NCBI RefSeq assembly: GCF_019393635.1 | Contig: NC_057861.1 | Span: forward strand, 60,558,532 to 60,622,531 | Direction of reading: 5' to 3' | Origin: Dromiciops gliroides | Taxonomy: Eukaryota > Chordata > Mammalia > Microbiotheria > Microbiotheriidae | Length of the DNA stretch: 64,000 bases | Part shown: positions 23,693 through 36,639 of the stretch, piece by piece | How positions within the stretch are numbered: the stretch's first letter is position 1 | How the letters are laid out: each line of letters opens with the position of its first letter | The notes under the pieces: generated by a model | Told to the model about the DNA's origin: nothing | Databases searched by the model: none | The model's input: the letters and a program-made list of their open reading frames with translations, nothing else | Program-made: the position numbers and the translations under genes

Positions 23693-24198
23693 GTGAGTGT
23701 GACTTGTTATTCAGTTATTAGAAAGTAAAATTAGGAAATTTAGAGATTGTGTTCTTATCATTTCAGGAACCTGTCTTGAAGTTTACAATGACAAATTTAG
23801 TAGATTGGGTTTATGCTGTCAAAGTTTTGTAATTCCAAAAATGTACAGATGATACCTAAATCTAGTAGAGAGACCTGGTCTGCTATAAATTCCAAAGAAT
23901 TTGTAAAATCTTATTTTTGAGAGGTATACTTTTTAAAAGCTTTCATATGAAAGTGTATAAGGTAGCTGTAATTCAGTGCTTGCTTTGGAAATCATTTAAG
24001 TATATTAGGGATTTAACTCATTTTGTGGCCCATGTACTGAATCTCACATCTTATATTGAAAGAACTGTGCCCAGAGATGTGTCATACCATGCAGTGCTGT
24101 AGTAGGACTGATAAATGGAAAAGCATCTAGGAGGAGAGGGGCTTTTAACTGTAGGGTAAGAGTGACTCCTGTATTGACTATTTCTAACATTGTTACAG

Positions 24199-24558
24199 AC
24201 AAAAAAGGGGGTGAAGAGGAAAGCAGATACCACCACACCCACCACCATTGACCCCATTCATGAATCACCTTCACTGCCCACGGAACCCAAATCTACAAAG
24301 CTAGGCCCCCGTCGGGAAAGCAGTCGCCCAGTGAAGCCTCCAAAGAAGGACGTCCCAGATTCCCAGCAGCATGCAGTAGAGAAGAATAATAAAGTGTCAG
24401 AGCAATTAAAATATTGCACTGGCATCATCAAGGAGATGTTTGCCAAGAAACATGCAGCCTATGCTTGGCCTTTCTATAAACCTGTGGATGTAGAAGCCTT
24501 AGGCTTACACGATTATTGTGATATCATCAAGCACCCAATGGATCTGAGCACAATCAAA
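24199..24558 (+). CDS. BRD4: BRD4 exon 6: NLS-like linker and first half of bromodomain 2
   Basis: 360 bases, phase 0/0, between TTACAG and GTGAGT, residues 283 to 402. It starts [20 protein letters not shown] and continues through [20 protein letters not shown]. Bromodomain 2 begins at [20 protein letters not shown], then [20 protein letters not shown] and [14 protein letters not shown]. The WPF shelf is intact. Differences from human are conservative: CCSGILK to YCTGIIK, and MDMST to MDLST, which is also the BRD2 form. One residue fewer before [11 protein letters not shown] shifts numbering slightly from human. Confidence 0.95.
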
Positions 24559-25084
24559 GTGAGTAATTGTTTAGGTTATTAGAGTATATAGACTATTCGG
24601 GTGGGGAGAACTGGGAACTTGGAACGAAGGCATTTCATTGGTCCAGAATTATGTTTTTTACCTGTTGAGAAATTCTTTCTTAGTAGAGCTGCAATTACAC
24701 AAATAATGTTGATCTATTACTTAAAGGTTTGCATATCTCTGGCCAAATTCTGCTATTACTTGAATTTTTTGTTCTCAGGAGCCTTCCTAGATTGGCCTAA
24801 TTCAGTAATGTGGCAATAATGTTCACCAGTGACATTTTCTAGTCCTTGCAGTTATGCATAAAGTTGCTGAAATTTTCCACCTTGACATTTGTAGCTTGTT
24901 TGGCCCAGTTTCATTTATATTTTATTGTTATAACTGCCAGCTCCCCCTGCTGGCTATTTGGGATAGCTGATCTCTGTTTGAATACTGCACATTCAGAAAG
25001 GTGAAATTTTTTATTCTGATCTCTTCGTGAGATGAACTGACTTTGATAGTGCTTCAGTAATATGTCATAGATAGCTCACATTTC

Positions 25085-25265
25085 CTTAGTGCTTTTACAA
25101 CATGTAAAGAGCTTCTAAAAAGCCCTGTAAGCTGGCCTAGCACTTCTCTTGCAATGTCCATTTTACAGTTAAGAAAAGAAGCGGTTTAATTTGCCCTGAA
25201 TCATAAAAGTCAGTGTCAAAGCCAGGATTCAAACTTAGGTCCCTTGTAACTCCAAGTCTAGTCTA
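25085..25265 (-). mobile_element. MIR/THER-type SINE, antisense
   Basis: TCCATTTTACAGTTAAGAAA and AAGCCAGGATTCAAACTTAG. A second decayed piece with similar wording lies at 25380 to 25480. Confidence 0.55.
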
Positions 25266-25777
25266 CTATGTTAACCTCTTCAAAGTATATTTTCTTTTTA
25301 CATACTGTGGCTCCTTTGACTTTGCCCATACTCGTAAATCCTTGCTGATTTGAGAGTTTTTGTTGCAACGAACAGCATTATTTCAGTTTTATAGGTGGAG
25401 AGACAGTCACAGCAAGATAAAGGAACTTGCCTTTAGTCAGATAGGTAGGTAATGGCCAATCCAGGATGTAGAGGTCATTTTCTAACTTCTAACCCAGTCG
25501 TTCTTGTGTAGTGCTCGCTATTCATCCATATTTCAGGAAGTAGCTAGCCAAAAGCATTACTGTGCTGGGCAGCTCAGAACAAAGTTTCGGAGTAAGTATA
25601 TGGCAGATTATTGCCAATCTAGGTATCTTCTTCAAGTGATACTGCCTCTTCTGGAAATGCAAATGCAGACTACTAATATCAATTGTCAATATAACTTAAT
25701 AGGCATTCCACATGCCTATATTAAATATGTGCTGGAAACTGACATACTCCCTCAAAGCTTTCCAGGGCGCATGTGAT

Positions 25778-25780
<3 letters not shown>

Positions 25781-25836
<56 letters not shown>
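25781..25836 (+). repeat. (GT)28 microsatellite just upstream of exon 7
   Basis: An uninterrupted 56-base GT run in the sense strand of intron 6 ends 53 bases before the exon 7 acceptor. The transcript would carry a long UG tract, the known binding sequence of TDP-43, close to the branch-point region. Confidence 0.97.
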
Positions 25837-25837
<1 letters not shown>

Positions 25838-25889
25838 TGTCTTTCTGTCTGTGTTTGCATTCTATTAATTGTAACATTTTTCCTTCTAG

Positions 25890-26093
<204 letters not shown>

Positions 26094-26189
26094 TGAATTT
26101 TAATCACTCTATCCATACTCAAGAAGACTTCTTGTGAGTTTGATATTTCTTTTTTGCCTTATTGATTTAGAATAGAGAGAATACAGAAT

Positions 26190-26390
26190 GAGAGGTAGCA
26201 TGATGTAATGGGAAAGTGAATGAATTTTGAGAATGAGGTCATGGGTTCAAATATGAGCTCAGCTGCTTAACATTTGTGTGACTTTGAACAGAGCACTTCA
26301 CTTTTCTGGGCCCCAGTTTCTTTATCTGTTAAGTGCGGGAGTTGTGCTAGATGGCTTCTGAGGTCCCTTCTCCAAAATCATGAGCCTATG
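26190..26390 (+). mobile_element. MIR/THER-type SINE
   Basis: GTAGCATGATGTAATGGGAA, GGTCATGGGTTCAAATATGA and CCAGTTTCTTTATCTGTTAA are typical. Confidence 0.6.
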
Positions 26391-28260
26391 AAATGGGAGA
26401 ACTAGTAAAGATCAATATGTAATGAAATTCAACAGCAAACTTGCAGAGACGTGACCTAGCTTATATTTAATGTGTTTAGGTTTGGGAGTGGGAGGGTGGG
26501 CTTGAAGCATAATTGTTACTTAATATCAGACTCTTTGAATCATCTCTTCAAATTGGGTCTTCATAGAATGATTAAAAGTTTTTTAAGAAAGACAAAAAAT
26601 AAGAGTTAGAACATTTATATCTTAAGTCTGGGTATCTTCTTTCCTGCTCATGTTTTAGGATGATATCTAGAAGAAGGGCCTGCTGGAGCACCTGAGTATT
26701 TGAAATTTTTACAGAGATTAAGCAGTGTTAGTCCACAGTCATTGCAGTGTTTTCTTACCACCACACTTCCTTTAGATGCATAAATCTTCCCAAGTAGAAC
26801 CACTTTTAAAGTCCTTAAATGAATCCATGTAGATTTGCCATCTAGGTACATGCAGCCTTGGTGTCTAACTTCTCAGCATTTAGTTAAATTGGTTCTTCAG
26901 TGACAGGTACTTCATCTCTCCAGTGGTGTGAAACTCAAATAGAAATGGGCCACCAAACTGTACCTAAGGATCAGATCCTTGAGATCCTCATATTGACTAA
27001 GAAAACTATGTATTAACATTATCTATGTTCTGTTGCATTTTTATTTTTGTTAACTATTTACCAATTACGTTTTTAACTGGTTCAGCCACAGTCTGGGAGT
27101 GTTGTGGTTCACAGTTATGTGTTTGACATCTGAATCCTTCATAGAATCCTCTGCAGCTTAATAGACCTAGCCAAAGCTTAGATTGATTTAAACTTACTGA
27201 AAACACAGTGACCTTTGTTCTATCATAAAGCATTTTATATTACATACATACACATGCATATGTACATACTCACTGTTCTCAATTTTACATTACACAAATT
27301 GGACCTTATATAAAAGAATTCTGAAAGAAATCTTCATTTCCCCCCAAAATATTTAATGTTGGCTTTATTGTATCATACTGTGTGCTCTTGCGCTTGCGCA
27401 CACTCTCTCTCTCTCCCTCTTCTTCTCCCTGCTCCTCAACTAAGTACTTCTCTTCTCCCCTCCCTCACCCCCCACCCCCCACCCACCCCCAAAAAAAAGT
27501 GAAAGCAGAAAAACCAGACAGATTAGATCCTTGGTTTGATACCTTTGGTACCAAGAGAAGAAACCTTTGTCTCACTACATCTACCTGCCCATGTGTCCAG
27601 GCACCTTCTCTCGTCTCTTCTAATCCTTCCTCGCCTGTGGGCCCCCCCCCCCCTCCCCAATGTCACCTGTTACTTTTTTGTCTGTGTCCATGTCTTCCTC
27701 CCACATGTATATTTACTCGACTGCATGTTCTTCCTTTAAGTTCCAGTCAGGCTCCAATGTGGCTGGCCTAGCCCTCACATGTTCCTCCTCCTGTTAGCAT
27801 TTCTCTGTTCTTGGCCTCTTTATTTTCTTGAACCATGTGCCAGCCCCATCTCTCCATGAGCATATACCCTTCTTTCTGCCTATCTCCCCTACCTCCCTTC
27901 CATTTATGTCAAATGAGAACTGTGTGTGTGCCTGTCTGTGTGTCTGCCTGCCTGCCTCTGTAGAAGAGGACCTTTTATGCTCAGTGTTTTAAAATAACTA
28001 GGAATAAACAACTAACTCTTACCTGCCATCAAAGTTGCACATATACAGTGTTTTTCTCTTTTCCAGTTTGTTCAATACTTACTGGGTTTTTTTTTTTTTT
28101 TAAGGTATCTCATTCCTTTTTATTGTTAAAAGCACTGATTTTCAGTCTCTTTTTATTATGGTCAGGTGTGTCCACGGTCATAAAATGTATTCAGTGTCAG
28201 TTCTTGGCTATAGCCCATCCAGTCCTAAATCCACAAATTTCCTACTTATTTATACCAACA
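26391..28260. other. Intron 7, unassigned, with a pyrimidine-rich stretch
   Basis: From about 27395 to 27910 the strand is strongly C/T-rich with poly-C and CCCACCC runs. The resulting ORF (27382 to 27771) is low complexity and I do not call it a gene. No exon is seen. Confidence 0.5.
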
Positions 28261-28264
28261 CACA

Positions 28265-28390
28265 GAGCGAGATAGTGTCGTGTAATAAAAAGAATATTTG
28301 GAATCAGACTTAGATTGGAATCTCAGTTCTGCTTCTCAGGCTGAGGCACTGTCCAGGTGGTCTTCTAAGGTCCCTTCCAATTCTAATCAT
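28265..28390 (+). mobile_element. MIR/THER-type SINE
   Basis: TTGGAATCAGACTTAGATTG and GGTCTTCTAAGGTCCCTTCC fit the family's body and end. Confidence 0.5.
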
Positions 28391-28532
28391 GTAAAATGGA
28401 ACTTTATCTCAATGGAAGTTGACATAAAGAAAGGTAAGGCTTTGAAACTATTTTTTACAAGTAGAATTCCAGTGACTTGCATATTTTTTATCAGGCTTTC
28501 ATTGATTTACATTGATTTTTCCTCTACTTATT

Positions 28533-28670
28533 TTATTTATTTATTTTTTTTTGAGGCAATTGGGGTTAAGTGACTTGCCCAGGGTCACACAGCTAGTAAG
28601 TGTTAAGTGTCTGAGGCTGGATTTGAATTTGGGTCCTCCTGAATCCAGGGCCGGTGCACCTAGCTGCCCC
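28533..28670 (-). mobile_element. SINE1/WSINE1-type SINE with internal deletion
   Basis: Antisense copy that lacks about 15 bases between GCCGGTGC and ACCTAGCTG. The target CCTCTACTTATT is exact on both sides. Confidence 0.92.
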
Positions 28671-28749
28671 TCTACTTATTCTTTACAGGGAAAAAAAAAG
28701 CCAACCCATCCTGGACAATATCAAACCCTTAGAGTCCAAAGTAGCATTA

Positions 28750-28890
28750 ATAACTTTCCTTAAGGTAGTAAGTCCTTCTAGATCACCTAGTTCAAAAACT
28801 CATTTTACAGTTTGGCAGAGCCCAGAGAAGTTAAGCGATTTGCTTATAACAGCCAGGGTTTAAACCTAGGTCTTCTGCTGCCAAAACCAC
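28750..28890 (-). mobile_element. MIR/THER-type fragment, antisense
   Basis: AACTCATTTTACAGTTTGGC and AGGGTTTAAACCTAGGTCTT. Confidence 0.5.
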
Positions 28891-28899
28891 CACCTTTTG

Positions 28900-31020
28900 A
28901 TTAAATCCTGCTGCCTTCCAAAGGAAGGTGGGGGGGGGCAGACACCAGAACTAGGTAGCCCCCTGATTCTTGAAGCCCCTTCTTAGCAATGTACTAAGTA
29001 CCTAGGACCAGTAGGAGAAAGGCTTCAGGTTTTTGCCACCATCTTCCAGCTTGCTCTGGGAATCTTCTTCCATCTAGGTAACAGTTTCTAGTAGTATGAC
29101 CATTTTCCCACCTACTCCTGGCCCCATCCCCTCTTCAAAATCCCAAGCCTGCATAATGAAGCCTCTCTGGGCATGTAAGGAAAGCAGGAGAATGATTTAG
29201 ACAGTAGTGGGCTTCCTTTCATGTCCTTGCAGTTGCAATGATTTTACTATTAGTCTTGTTTTTATTGACTTTGATTTAAACTTTGTTTTCAATTGGGGAA
29301 AAAGTAGTTATATTCAGGAATTATATTTGAAAATAGTAGATAATTCTAACATTCCTTCATCCCTTCACCCCACAGTTTGGAAAACTGCTTATGAAGGTTC
29401 ATGTGTCTTTTCCTCTTCCTTATTTTTCCAAATTTCTCTATACAAACCAGTACCTAGCTTTTACTTTTTTAGAGAGACCAGTGTCCTTCATGTTATCCCC
29501 TACCTCCTCCTTTAAAAAAGTTATCAGGGTAAAAATTTAGCCACTGTTTTGTTTGCTTTTCCTAGGAGTAAAGAATTGCCCTTCCTCCTTGGTTTTCTAT
29601 TTCTTATATCAAATAAAGTAACTTATTAACCAGTTATTAACCAGCTAATTTCTCTTAGCAACAATATGCAACTGACTTGTTAAACCTACAGTACCTCTAG
29701 TTTTAGTCCAGTGTTTATTAGCTCTTCTTTCTTTCATAGAAACAGACTTTTCATTGAGGGATTATCTCTAAGAGACCTCCTATATCTAAATCCTCTGACC
29801 TTTGAAATAATAATCCAGAACCCATCTCTTTTCATATGAGTTACCTTAAAGCTTTAGAGATGAATGTACGTGTCAGTGATCACAAACCTACCAAGCCAGC
29901 TCTGGAACCCATATTTTCTGATTCCCAGCCCATTGCTCTCTTCTGGCATTATATCATTGCACATTGCCTTCCAGTCTCATCTTTGGATGAAGAGAGGGAT
30001 ATATTTTATTCTGTATTTCAGAATTAATCATTTTCTTATATAGGAAAAATTTAATAACATAATACAAATGTTGGTTCCTATTTCAGTGACATTTATTGGA
30101 TTACTTGCTGTTTCATGAGACTCTTCATGTTATGACCCATTGCCTCTGCACTAGCTTGTACCTCATGTATGTAATGCTCTTCTTCCTTACCTCTGCCTCA
30201 TGTAATGCCTAATTTCTCTCAAAACTAATGAGTAATAAAATTTTTTTATCTGATATATCAAGTCTTAGACTTTTATTAAGTAGATTTCTGAAAAGGGGCC
30301 TATAACTTTAATCAAGTCTCATATTTTAAGCAGTTTACAATTAGACTACCTTCTAAGAATTTGAATTTACCATAGTTTATATGAGGAAATTATTTCTTCA
30401 CTTTAAAAGGTTTTGTGTTTTTTAAATTACAGTAGTGTTTTTCCTAGAGCCCAGTAGAAGTCTCCATAAAGATCAGTTAAAGCCCACCAGTTATGAGCTA
30501 ATTTGTGACTGCTTTTGGTTATACTTAAGTGGGTCACTGGGGCTATAGTGAAATTGAAAGGTTTGGGGTAGGGTAGTTGGAGACAGCCTGTTCTTAGAAT
30601 CCTGTTTCCTGGTGACTTACTGCCCAAAGGTTTTTCTACTGCTGTTCTCTTATCTGCTTTGAGGGTGACTGTCACCTCTCTTTTGCTTGTTTACATAACA
30701 CGCTCTGTATCTATCCACATCCTTTATTTTTAAATTTCTTTTTAAAGGAGAGATTGGTAGATCAAGAAGCTATCAAGAAACAAATCTGTGTTCTTCAGAT
30801 CTCTGTAGGGGCTAGCATTATCTCAGGGGCAGATCCACACCTGCCCTTTGAACATTATTTCATTATCACTTTTCATTGTTATCTTAGAAGTTTAAGCCCA
30901 GATAGAATACTTCTTTTGGTAATTAAGACTTTAAAATGCCATGTTGGAGATTTCTTTTATGATGAAATTACAAATTCATGGTGGCTAGGATATTGTGAAT
31001 TTATAACCAAAATAAATTAA
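28900..31020. other. Intron 7, no recognised element
   Basis: About 2.1 kb without an exon or repeat that I can name. Short ORFs here have no family resemblance. Confidence 0.4.
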
Positions 31021-31033
31021 AATGAGTCGTATT

Positions 31034-31189
31034 GGGGCAGCTAGATGGCGCAGTGGATAGCGCACTGGCCCTGGAGTCAGGAGGTCCTGAGTTCAAATGC
31101 GGCCTCTGACAGTTAACACTTACTAGCTGTGTGACCTTGGGCAAGTTGCAAGTCACTTAACCCGAATTGCCCCCCCCCCCCAAAAAAAA
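31034..31189 (+). mobile_element. SINE1/WSINE1-type SINE, sense
   Basis: Sense copy with a small internal duplication (GCAAGTTGCAAGTCAC) and a poly-C then poly-A tail. Confidence 0.9.
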
Positions 31190-31520
31190 AGTCATCATCA
31201 AAAGTCTACAACAGAAATCTAGAAAGCAAGGTATATTGCTCTGTGGGTGTGTCCTTTTTAATTAGCTTTTAAGGAATATTATTAATATTATCCATTATAG
31301 AAGTTACACAAAAATTTACATACTATATTCCAATCAGTCAGTATTTTCTTTCAAAGTTTCTAATATGCAGGATTATGACCTTTCTCTTCTTTGACTTAGC
31401 TCATCCTGAAGCCTTTTCCCTATGAAAGGTTGCAGTTAGTGGACTGATTTCCTAGAAATTTGTTGACATTTTTTTAACTTTCTCAATGTCTAGCTGAACT
31501 AGTGTGTTGGTTCCTCTCTT

Positions 31521-31680
31521 TGTTTTGTTTTTGTTTTGTTTATTGATGAGGTAATTGGGGTTAAGTGACTTGCCCAGGGTCACACAGCTAGTAAGTGTTA
31601 AGTGTCTGAGGCCGGATTTGAACTCAGGTCCTCCTGAATCCAGGGCCGGTGCTCTATCCACTGCGCCACCTAGCTGCCCC
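31521..31680 (-). mobile_element. SINE1/WSINE1-type SINE
   Basis: Antisense copy with TTTTG-type tail. GGTTCCTCTCTTT and GGTTCCTCTCTCT flank it. Confidence 0.92.
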
Positions 31681-31999
31681 GGTTCCTCTCTCTTATAGAA
31701 ATTCATGGAGAGATCGTATTTCAGCAAAAGATATTAACTGGGAATATAGATTAAAATTGGAATTTCTTAACTCCTTTTTTAGGACATTTATAGGGTTCAT
31801 TTGCAGGTGAATAGCTTTTCCTCATTGGTGACAAGTGGGAATTGTTGATCTTTTGACAATCTTAGCCCTCATCTGTTTCTGCAGTTCTACAAATCCTTCC
31901 TTGTGTGCTAACACTTAAAATCTGTGGGGAAAGAGTAGCAGTGCTTTCTGCTTGATTTGTCATGGTGTGAGAAAAATAATTTGACCTTTTTTCTTTTTC

Positions 32000-32800
32000 T
32001 TTTTGAAAATATAAATTTAATTTTTTTAAAAAAATTTATTTTATTTTATTTTACATTATAAGGTATTTTATTTTTTCCATTACACGTAAAGATAGTTCTC
32101 AACTTTTGTTTATACAACCTTTACAATTTCAGATTTTTCTCCTTCCCTCCCCTACCTCCCCCCTCCCCTAGACAGCAGGTAATCTGATGTAGGTTAGATC
32201 TATATATCTATATAGATATAGATATATCTACACACACACACACACATAATAACATTAATCCTATTTCTGCATTAGTCATGTTATAAGAGAATCAGAGCAA
32301 TGATGAAAAACCTCAAAATAGAAAAAACAACAGCACCAAAAACAAAAGAAATAGTATGGTTCATTCAGCATTTATACTCCACAGTTCTTTTTTTTTTTTC
32401 TTGGATTTAGATATCCTCTTCTATCATGAGTTCCCTGGAACTCTTCTGTACCATTGCATTGGTGAGAAGAATATAGTCCATCACAGTAGGTCAACACTCA
32501 ATGTTGATGATACTGTGTACAATGTTCTTCTGGTTCTGCTCAGCTCACGTAAGACCCTCCAGGTTTCTCTGAACTCCTCCTGCTCATCAAAAAATTTAAT
32601 TCTAAACTTGAACACCACATAAAATGAGAATTTCCATATTCTGTAGTAGCACATTTCAAAAAAAAGGATTGTACTGGAAAATGCATATTTTTTATTAAAT
32701 AAGGTCATTTTTTTTCAGTGGCAACCCCTTGTTCTTTGAGCAGTTTCCTTTCTCTGGAATTGTAGACCTATCTGGTGCAAATTGTTGTCCTCTTAGCACA
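32000..32800 (-). mobile_element. L1 3'-end, antisense
   Basis: GTCCATCACAGTAGGTCAAC, ACTGTGTACAATGTTCTTCT and CTCAGCTCACGTAAGACCCT follow the antisense L1 order. An (ATCTATAT)n and CA patch lies at 32200 to 32247. Confidence 0.6.
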
Positions 32801-34190
32801 CATATACATCTGCAATCTATATTTCTTTAATCCTTGTTACAGTTCTAAGAGCCACTTAACATATTTTGTAAATCTGAAGTACAATGCATACAAGTGAATT
32901 TCTCATCAGTTATTTTAATTCTTTGGGTCTGATTCTGGAGCCAGAATTTACTCTTTAATTTTTCCCCAAGTATGTGTGTTCTTGCATGCATATACACACA
33001 TATTTTATATAAATGTGAGAGAGCATCTTTAAGATGTAGAAAGCGCTTTTCTCACAACCTTGTGAAACTGGAAGCAGCCAGAAGTTTGGGTGGTGTTTTT
33101 GTTTGTGTTCAAAACTGCACAGATGCTATCTTCTGTATGAAGCCTTTCCTAATCTTTATGCCATCCTCACAAAAAGCTTAACTTGTTATGTGCCCGGCAT
33201 TGCACCAAAACAGAGAGTGCCTGTCCTCAGTGAGCTTACCTTTTGATTAGGGAAAGTGACACATTTAGGGGAGTGGTGCAACAAAGGGAGTTTTCTTCTG
33301 AGAAATTACAGTTATGGTGAGGAGAGGCATAGGACAGTAAACTTGAGATGCTCTTTCCACAACTAATGGTACTGGTTATTTGATTATTTGTGTCCAGAGT
33401 AAATGTGGAAAGTGCAGGGGAAGGACAAGAAAGGCAAGGGATGATCTGGACAGGTGTCAGGATGACCTAGGTTTGGAGCCAAATAGCGAAGGTCAGTAAG
33501 TTCATTCTCATTCTCTCAGTCACCAATCAAGATAGCAAGGCGTTAGAGTGGGAACTCTAAAGGTGGTGGGATTGACTGGACCCTGATCTTGGGGTCCTAG
33601 ATTCTGGAGGTGTGGAGAAAGCTAACCCAGGCAAAGCCACAGGGCTGAGCAGCTACCTGTAGTATAACTAAACCCAGAAAGCTGAAGTGTCACCCAGATA
33701 ATGAAGGCCGGATCTGGCACCAGACCCAGATAATCTGATTTGAAAACTAGGACTTATTCTTATAATCTGTATTGTTGGAAGGAGCAGCCACAGTGTTAGT
33801 CACAGTTCTGTGAGATTTATATTTTGTTATTATTTTTATTTATTTTGGGGTAACGAGGAATTTTTGAAAAGGGATGAGGTCATTATGATGCAAGATAGAG
33901 AAATGGCAGACCTACTCAACTCGTTTATTTTGGGGTTTTTTCTTTGTTTTCTTTTGCAAAGGACTGACCTTGAGACTTTAAAAAAACAACAAAAATGACT
34001 AATGGGGAGTTTCAATTCAAGATTTGTACAATTATAGTTTGTCAGCACCTGCGTACCCTTGATGAATTCCATTCACTAGACGCAGATAAACTGAATTCCA
34101 AGAATTTAAGGAACTGGTGTGTGTAATTACTCAGTTACTGTCAGTTATCTTTGAAATGTAGAGGATGAGAGGAGCTTGACTTGAATTCCT
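32801..34190. other. Intron 7, mostly unassigned
   Basis: A short antisense L2-like end (GCCCGGCATTGCACC) lies near 33190. The rest has no signature that I can support. Confidence 0.4.
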
Positions 34191-34339
34191 TTGGGGTGGG
34201 GGGAGCAGGGCAATGAGGGTTAAGTGACTTGCCCAGGGTCATACAGCTAGTAAGTGTCAAGTGTCTGTGGCTGAATTCAAACTCAGGTCCTCCTGAATCC
34301 AGGGCCAGTGCTTTATCCACTGCACCACCTAGCTGCTCC
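34191..34339 (-). mobile_element. SINE1/WSINE1-type SINE with G-rich tail junction
   Basis: Antisense copy flanked by exact CTTGACTTGAATTC. The tail side is GGGGTGGGGGGAGC rather than poly-T. Confidence 0.92.
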
Positions 34340-34590
34340 TTGACTTGAATTCTAAAATGTTATATCTAGAGAAGTAAGCTCATCCTAAGAAACGGGTATG
34401 GTTACGTAAGAACTGGTCAGTTTTCCTTGCCCACCTTCATGTCCGTCTCTCCTCTCTCCCCACCCCCACCCCCCTTTGGGGGGGGGAGACAGGGTTATTA
34501 GAATGATAGATCCGTGGTATTCTACATAGAGGTTGCACCAAGATTGATTCATCTATTTAGTTAGTTGTTTTTGCCATTAAGGGCCATTTT

Positions 34591-34755
34591 TCTTTCTTTC
34601 TTTCTTTCTTTCTTTTTTTAGTGAGGCAATTGGGGGTAAGTGACTTGCCAAGGGTCACACAGCTAGTAAGTGTTAAGTGTCTGAGGTCGGATTTGAACTC
34701 AGGTCCTCCTGAATCCAGGGCTGGTGCTCTATCCACTGTGCCACCTAGCTGCCCC
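34591..34755 (-). mobile_element. SINE1/WSINE1-type SINE with (TTTC)n tail
   Basis: Antisense copy flanked by exact AGGGCCATTTTT. Confidence 0.92.
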
Positions 34756-34779
34756 TAGGGCCATTTTTTAAAACAATTT

Positions 34780-35740
34780 GAGTTCTAAATTCTCTTCCTC
34801 CTTCTATTCCTTCCCCAGTTTATTGAAAAGGCAATTAGTAGGATACTCAATATATGTGAAGTCCTGCAAAATATTTCCATATTAGCCAAGTTCTAAAGTA
34901 AAGAAAATGAGAAAAGTATGCTTCATTCTGCACTCAAGAATTCATCAGTTCTCTCTCTGGAAGTGGATAGCTTTTTCATCCTTAGACCTTTGAAATTGTT
35001 TGGATCATTGCATTGATTAGAGTAGCTAAGTCTTTCAGAGTTTATCATCATTATAATAATGCTTTTACTATGAACAATGTTCTCCTGATTCTGTTCATTT
35101 CATTTCCTATCAGTTTATATTTGTATCAGTCTTCCCAGGTTTTTTTGAAACTATCCTGCTCATCATTTTTTTATAGTACAATAGTATTCCATCCCAGCCA
35201 CATGTCATAGCTTGTTCAACCATTTCCAAATCATTGATACCACAGAAAAAGCTGCTATTGATATTTATTTATTTATAGGTCCTTTTCCTTTTATCTTTTT
35301 GGGATATGGACCTAGTAATGGTATTGTTGGAGCAAAGAATATCCACATTTTATAGCCGTTTAGGCACAGTTCCAAATTGTTCTCCAGAATGGTTGGACCA
35401 GTTCACAACTCCACCAACAGTACATATAGTAGCCCAATTTTCTCAAATACCCCCAAGCATTTGCCTTTTGCCTCTTTATCGTGTTAGCCAATTTGGTAGC
35501 TATGAGGTGGTACTTCTGGGTTGTTTTAATTTGCATTTGCCTAATCAATAGTGATTAAAAGTATTTTTTCATATGAATATTGATAGCTTTGATTTATTCT
35601 TCTGAAAACTGCTTATTCCTCATACTTTGACCATTTATCAATTGGAAAATAGCTTTTATTCTTATAAATTTGGCTCAGTTCTCTATATATTTGAGAAACT
35701 GTGTCAAAGTTTTTAACAAATTTTTCATGTTATCTTTGTA
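34780..35740 (-). mobile_element. Long L1 3'-end, antisense
   Basis: Best L1 match in the window: CCATATTAGCCAAGTTC, TCTCCAGAATGGTTGGACCA, GTTCACAACTCCACCAACAG, CTATGAGGTGGTACTTCTGG and ATATATTTGAGAAACTGTGT, in antisense L1 order. Confidence 0.75.
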
Positions 35741-36039
35741 GACAAGGAAAATTATGGGCTAATATAATTGGATGCCTTTATAAATAATTTAGTGACAGGA
35801 CCCAAAGAATAGTTATTAATGGCTTGTCCATTTGCAAGGTAATCAATATCAAAGTGCCTTGGAGATCTGTTCTTAATTTTGTGCTTTTCACCATTTTTAT
35901 CAACACCTTGGGAAAAAATCATCCCTGACATACTTATCAAATCTTCAGATCAAAAAACTGTGAGGACCAGTTAATAGATTGAATGACAATGTTTGTGTCC
36001 AACAGGCAGGCATGAGTTAATTCTAAGAAGATGCAATTT

Positions 36040-36189
36040 ATTTTTTTATTTTTAGTGAGGCAATTGGGGTTAAGTGATTTGCCCAGGGTCACACAGCTAG
36101 TAAGTGTTAAGTGTCTGAGGCTAGATTTGAACTCAAGTACTTCTGACTCCAGGGCTGATGCTCTATCCACTTCGCCACCTAGCTGCCCC
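36040..36189 (-). mobile_element. SINE1/WSINE1-type SINE
   Basis: Antisense copy flanked by exact AAGATGCAATTTATT. Confidence 0.92.
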
Positions 36190-36482
36190 AAAGATGCAAT
36201 TTATTAAAGTACATGTAAAAGCTTAAACTAAAATCAGATTTCTCAAATACAAGATGGGAGACACATGGATACATAGTAAGTTTGTCCTGAACAATCTGGG
36301 AATTTAACTGTACTTAGCTGGATACAGCTGCTAAAAAATATAATATGTTCTTAGTCTATATTAAGAGGCATAATCTACATATTGATGCTAGGTGTTAACA
36401 TTATCAACGTCCTCATCTTCATTATTATTAACTGGCAAATTCTCAATATTTAGGGCACAATATTGCAAAAGCCCGTGATATT

Positions 36483-36630
36483 TTTTGGGGGGGAGGGTAG
36501 GGCAATAAGGGTTAAGTGACTTGCCCAGGGTCACACAGCTAGTAAGTGTCAAGTGTTTGAGGCCGGATTTGAACTCAGGTACTCCTGAATCCAGGGCTGG
36601 TGCTCTATCCACTGTGCCAAGTAGCTGCCC
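36483..36630 (-). mobile_element. SINE1/WSINE1-type SINE with G-rich tail junction
   Basis: Antisense copy between AAGCCCGTGATATTTT and AAGCCCATGATATTTT. The tail side reads GGGGGGGAGGGTAGGGC. Confidence 0.92.
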
Positions 36631-36639
36631 TGCAAGCCC

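Noticed and set aside
27382-27771. 129-codon ORF in intron 7
   Set aside because: Pyrimidine-rich low-complexity DNA; no domain, splice or promoter support.
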